64,000 nucleotides of DNA, from the NCBI RefSeq assembly GCF_019578655.1, contig NC_063263.1, positions 26,411,001 through 26,475,000 on the forward strand. The letters run 5' to 3'. A program made the position numbers and the translations under genes. The notes beneath the pieces were generated by a model that was given only the letters and a program-made list of their open reading frames with translations, searched no databases and was not told the DNA's origin. Source of the DNA: Ricinus communis (lineage: Eukaryota; Streptophyta; Magnoliopsida; Malpighiales; Euphorbiaceae). Shown one piece after another: positions 59,882-64,000 of the stretch (its first letter is position 1; every line of letters begins with the position of its first letter).

Positions 59882-62800
59882 TGTAACACCTGGAATTTTT
59901 TTATATATTTAATAGTGAGTTTTTATTTAAGTTAATTTTAACTTTATTTTTATTCGGTTTAATTGGAATGATTTAAATACAAATTTTGAATGTTCATGTT
60001 AGATAAATAAATGAGTTATTTTCCATATCCAATTAGTTTGATTTTTAAGGAGTAATTAAGTAAATTATTTGAGAAATGATTATATTTTGGTTATTCAAAT
60101 TTTTTTTTCAAATGCATATTTATATAAGTAAAATTATATATTGAAAATTTATTTTGGGAATAAGGATTGAAAGTATAATGTTATTTTTATGGGGTTTTAA
60201 TGGAAATTTGTGAGCTTGGTATTTTTGTAAATAAATATGTCGGTCAGGGGTATTTTTGTAATTGTGTATTTTCAATAATTCGGTTTTGGCCCAAATTAAA
60301 TAGTTAGGGGCTTAATTGAAAGGCTAAAAAGAAGTTTGGGGGTTAAATTGGAATTCTGCAAGATGGAATTGTAAGTAATTAAGAAAGTTGAGGGACCAAA
60401 TTGCAATAAGGAAAAGTTCAGGGGTCAAATGTCGATATTGAAAGAAATGGAATCGGGGAGAGAGAAAAGAAAGAAGGAAGAAGAAGAAAGGGAGAAAGAG
60501 AGGCGTCCATGGTGGACGACCGGAGGCCAGCCGAGGGTTGACGGAAGGAAGCAAGCAATACGATGGTGGCGGTGGAGGCGGTGGCGGCGTCGGCGGCGGC
60601 GGAATCGCGGCGTGTGGCGCTTCCGAGCGTCGTTCGGCTATTCCGTACCGATCTTGGTGGCGATCGGCTCCCCTTGGAGAGAGCTTCCTTTTGGCGGTAG
60701 CGGCGTCGGTTTTGGTGGCCGGAGGAGAGAGTTCCGGCGAAGTGAAGGCAGCCGCGTTTTTTGGTTTTTCCGATGAGATCCGGCGGAGGATGGACGATCG
60801 GAGGACGTATCCCGACTCTCCTCAGCTCAAGCTTCGCGATGGCACTGGTTTCGTGGCGATCGGACTTCGTTTGCAAATCGACGGTCGAGATCGTCCGCAA
60901 ATCTCTCCGGATGATCGGGTGTCAGATCGAAAAATCGGAAGCAGGAATCGTCTTCAGCGCGTCGTTGTGAGTCCGATGGTATGTTCGGATCGTCGATCGG
61001 ACTTCGGCGGCTGGAGGCGAGTCGACCGAGCGATCGAGCGTTTGGGTAATTTTCTTTGGCCCGTTAATTTTAGAAATTCTTGGTTTAATTGTGTCTATTG
61101 GGTTATATTGAGTATTTGATGATTTTTGTGAGTCAAAAATAATTGTCTGTCAGTTTGCCTGCCTTGTATTTTGTGCTGTGTGGCGGAGTCGGGAAATAGT
61201 GAAGTTTGGGGACCCGACTCCTATTGTTTGAATCGTTAAGTATTTGGAGTGTTTTTCTGGCAGGTCCTGGACCCGTTTTTACGGGGGGTAATGTTCGTGT
61301 TGTAGGGGAGGTTCTGCCGGATTTTCGGTAGAATTCTCCCGAGTCGAGATTCTTAGACAGTCAGTCCTAGGAGTCTAGACCTAGGATTAATGATCGATTG
61401 TTCCATCGTTTTGATAAATTGTTTTCCGTGACTAGATGATCTGTCTGTTCGGCTCGCTCCTACCGAGGCACCGGAGCAGAGCTAGGAGGTCGCCAATCCT
61501 GTGAGTTAAAGTCATTTAATCTTTGCGCTATTGCTAGTCTGATTTTAATATGCTATTTAGAATTTGTGCTTAATATGATTATTAGTATCACAAAATAAAT
61601 GATTTCACTTGATTATTAATATTTGAAATAATATAAATATTATTATTAGTATGTTATAATAAGATAAACGTTATTATTTTTCCCCTCACAAATTGCACGT
61701 TGTTTTACCTTAAATCTTTAATCTTTATTTCGATATGTGTTGGTTGAGTTCATCAGATAATGATATTTATTATATGTGATGATTGTATCTTAGGAAACGT
61801 GGCTTGTAGAACATGCCACTTTGATGGGTTACATCGGGACGCGTCTTACCGGTAATGATCATGGACATGTAATAAGATTTTCATGGGTTTGCCCTGGTCG
61901 AGCATTGCTCTCGGGGCGCCAGTCTTATTGGATTAAGAGAGCCGAATGGCTACTAGATTTCTTATTTGGATACTTAAGTGACCAGACTAGAGGTAAGGTC
62001 CCTGGTCGAGCATTGCTCTCGGGGCGCCAGTCTTATTGAATTAAGAGAGCCGAATGGCTACTAGATTTCTTATTTGGATACTTAAGTGACCAGACTGGAG
62101 GTAAGGTCCCTGGTCGAGCATTGCTCTCGGGGCGCTAGTCTTATTGGATTAAGAGAGCTGAATGGCTACTAGATTTCTTATTTGGATACTTAAGTGACCA
62201 GACTGGAGGTAAGGTCCTTGGTCGAGCATTGCTCTCGGAGCGTCAGTCTTATTGGATTAAGAGAGCCGAATGGCTACTAGATTTCTTATTTGGATACTTA
62301 AGTGACGGACTAGAGGTAAGGTCCTACCGAGCATTGCTCTTGGGCGCGATCTTATTGGATTAAGAGAGCCGAATGGCTACTAGATTTTGGGGTTTAGGGT
62401 TCTACTGAGCCACTCGTCCCGTAAAAGTAAATATATATTTTTATTTATTTATTTATTATGGTATTTGATTATAATGTGATTTGTATTTACGTGCATGGTT
62501 GATATTTTGATTCGAATGATTAATATTTTATGTGAAGGAAATAGTAGGGTATGATTATAGTATGGTTTGATATACTGATTTGAATAATCTATGTTTTCTG
62601 AGAAGAAGCAATAGTCCCTAGATTATTTGATTTTAACTCACTCTCGAGACTGACAGTCTCCATTTATTTTTTTTCAGATTCGTGACTGTTAGTTCTCCCG
62701 CGACTCTTATTCAGTAACCCGACTCCTTCATCATCGGGTGATGTATTTGATTTGGTATGTAAATTGGTAAATCTTAGATTCTCCGCAGTAGTAATAGTAG

Positions 62801-63027
62801 ATGTATCAGTTGTAAATTTTCTGAGTTTCAGGTCTCGCCTAGTTTTTCTGGCAGACCGAAGTATTTATGTAGAATGTAGCTATTAAGATAATTTGTGGCT
62901 TTAATAATATTAATTTGAGATGAGATTTGTTTGAATCAGTGAGTGTCAGGTTTACTACGGGTTTCGGTGGCCTTAAGCCTACCCATTCCCTAGTGCCGGT
63001 CACGGGCCCATGGGTGGGGTCGTGACA
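59882..63027 (+). mobile_element. Solo LTR, 3.1 kb, inserted in a RadA exon
   Basis: The element starts TGTAACACC and ends GTCGTGACA (TG...CA), with a 5-bp duplication TAAAA (59877-59881 and 63028-63032). Removing it and one TAAAA restores the RadA reading GYKMCIVPK. No primer-binding site, gag or pol is present, so it is a solo LTR. The ends are like those of long-LTR Ty3 chromovirus elements (Tekay/Del type). It includes a GC-rich stretch (about 60510-61040) and a tandem array. Open frames in the GC-rich part, such as 60538-61119, have no recognisable protein content. Confidence 0.88.
61893..62390 (+). repeat. Tandem array of five 108-bp units within the solo LTR
   Basis: Units start at CTGGTCGAGCATTGCTCTCG near 61893, 62002, 62110, 62218 and 62326, with spacing 107-109 bp. 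Each contains AGAGAGCCGAATGGCTACTA and TTATTTGGATACTTAAGTGA. The last unit is more diverged and shorter. Confidence 0.92.
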
Positions 63028-63171
63028 TAAAATGTGTATTGTTCCCAAATCAGCTAATAAATATCTTTCAAATTTAGCTTTTGAGGGGATACAAATCATT
63101 GGCTGTGCTAACCTGAGACAAGTCATTGATGCTGTTTTCACAAAGCAGAAAGTTCGTAGAGGTGTTAGATG

Positions 63172-63470
63172 TAAATATAGCATTCTTCTCTTTTTCCTAT
63201 CGAATCTTTCTGGTATACGTTTCAGTTCCTATTGTATCTTCATTGTTCAATTACATTTTTTCTTAACATCCTCTTGAGAATGCCTAAAAATGAAAAGTAT
63301 GTTAGTTTTATATATCATGCTCGTATTTATCCAAGATGTAGTTTTCTCCATGAGATTAAACGCTGATAAGATCCTTCTAAATTGAGTGTTGGAAATTTAT
63401 GGTGCAGAGTAGATTTAAGGGTTGGAGATGAAAGGGGGTATCAAGTTTAAAACATAAGCATCCTTGTTGG
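63172..63470 (+). other. End of RadA and 3' flank
   Basis: The last recognised RadA residues are QVIDAVFTK near 63150. The frame runs on to a stop at 63277 without family similarity, so either the stop was lost or an intron follows. No further gene is seen. Confidence 0.5.
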
Positions 63471-63474
63471 TCTA

Positions 63475-64000
63475 ATCGGTCGACTCGCCTTCAGCCGCCG
63501 GAGTCCGATTGACGATCCGAGCGTGCTTACGGACTCGACACAACACGCAGACGATGATTCTAGCACTCTATTCTCCGATCCAGCTCCTGTCATCCGGAAA
63601 ATTCACGGACAGTATCGACCATCGATTTCAAACGGAGTTCGATCGCTGCAAAATTAGTGCCATTGAAAAGCTTGAAGTGAGGGGAGTTCATAAACTCTGA
63701 TCAACCATACCTTGCCGGAACTCGCCAGAAATTAAGAAAAACCCAACTGCCACTATACTATTCACCTCGTCGGATTTTCTTTCTCCGACCGCCTTCAACG
63801 CTGCTGCTGCCCCCAAACGGAAAGCCCATGCGTAGATGAGTTGATCGCCACCCAACTCAGTTGCCATTGCTGCTATGTACGGCGTCGAATAGCTGCTGCC
63901 TCTTCTATATTTTTTTTGCCGTTCACTGCCGCCGTCGTTGCTGTTGTACTCGTCGGCGTCTGCTCTTCCACCAGCCATCGCCACCGCGCCTCGAACGAGC
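63475..64000 (-). mobile_element. Part of a related long LTR in opposite orientation
   Basis: On the minus strand this matches the internal GC-rich part of the solo LTR (about 60640-61030 plus strand), for example TTCAAGCTTTTCAATGGCACT here against CTCAAGCTTCGCGATGGCAC there, and GGCGAGTCGACC in both. It begins abruptly near 63479 and is cut by the window edge. It is more diverged than copies of one insertion would be. The minus-strand open frame 63984-63688 is not a recognisable protein. Confidence 0.75.

Larger units (their letters stand above)
42606..63171 (+). pseudogene. RADA: Plant RadA/Sms-like recombination ATPase pseudogene
   Basis: RadA/Sms is a RecA-like helicase for branch migration; plant forms act in organelles. 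Exons: 42606-42711 (SWLPQKVSETQPLRLKDVNQ), 43319-43368 plus 51516-51519, 52995-53053 (Walker A GDLGVGKST), 53230-53301 (VVYVSGEE), 54039-54121, 54384-54491, 54728-54790, 55605 to about 55686 ([20 protein letters not shown]), 56417-56494, 56832-56870, 58685-58767, 59422-59494, 59830-59881 and 63033 to about 63171. Lesions: TAG at 42689-42691; LTR elements in two exons; TAG at 53051-53053; a one-base loss near 54061; TAG at 54441-54443; no exons between about 55690 and 56410 for roughly 70 residues; no N-terminal zinc-finger exons. The junction after 58767 has a GC donor (GCAAGT). Confidence 0.92.

Noticed and set aside
60538..61119. A Gly-rich protein gene of 193 codons, or overlapping genes at 60418-60900
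   Set aside because: All frames are open because the stretch is GC-rich. It lies within a solo LTR and has low-complexity content only.
63688..63984. Minus-strand protein gene at the right edge
   Set aside because: It falls inside the GC-rich part of an LTR relative; no family similarity.

Overview
This window looks like a repeat-rich, gene-poor stretch of nuclear DNA from a flowering plant, very probably a eudicot. The evidence is AT-rich intergenic DNA, small GT-AG introns, plant-only gene families, Athila-type and other long-LTR retrotransposons, plant MITEs, a chloroplast DNA insertion and a large block of integrated plant pararetrovirus (Caulimoviridae). I could not fix the genus from the sequence. 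No intact host gene was found: all six recognised host genes (GAPN, methylesterase, FGGY kinase, XTH, NB-LRR, RadA) are broken or partial.

Layout. 1-260: decayed RNase H-like piece of a non-LTR retroelement. 586-3255 (-): GAPN aldehyde dehydrogenase pseudogene with most exons still in order. 3804-4161 (+): methylesterase remnant. 4331-4880: two-copy 277-bp tandem duplication. 5060-5400 (-): displaced FGGY-kinase exons. 6041-8075: satellite-like array with a unit of about 380 bp. 8859-30598 (-): an FGGY carbohydrate-kinase pseudogene. A roughly 16-kb pararetroviral insertion (about 11466-27647) separates its 3' exons (8859-10031) from its 5' exons (29273-30598).

The viral block holds three partial genomes in alternating orientation (A minus, B plus, C minus). 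They are joined at leader, promoter and reverse-transcriptase positions and bordered by outward-pointing viral leader fragments set in (TA)n tracts. A 1.5-kb solo LTR with a 5-bp target duplication later inserted into copy B.

30600-42600: AT-rich DNA holding an XTH last-exon pseudogene (34914-35325), a chloroplast insertion (about 36530-37969; rps12 3' part, rps7, ndhB 5' part) and NB-LRR fragments on the minus strand. 42606-63171 (+): a plant RadA/Sms recombination-gene pseudogene. An Athila-type LTR element without pol interrupts one coding exon (43369-51510, TSD TCGTT). A 3.1-kb solo LTR carrying a 108-bp tandem array interrupts another (59882-63027, TSD TAAAA). Introns of this gene hold at least three MITE-like elements. 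The right edge carries part of a related LTR in the opposite orientation.

The strongest candidate for something new is the viral block. Its breakpoints fall near the inferred transcription start and primer-binding site of the virus, as if reverse-transcription intermediates had been captured at a TA-repeat break. All three copies also share one frame break inside the movement-protein region.
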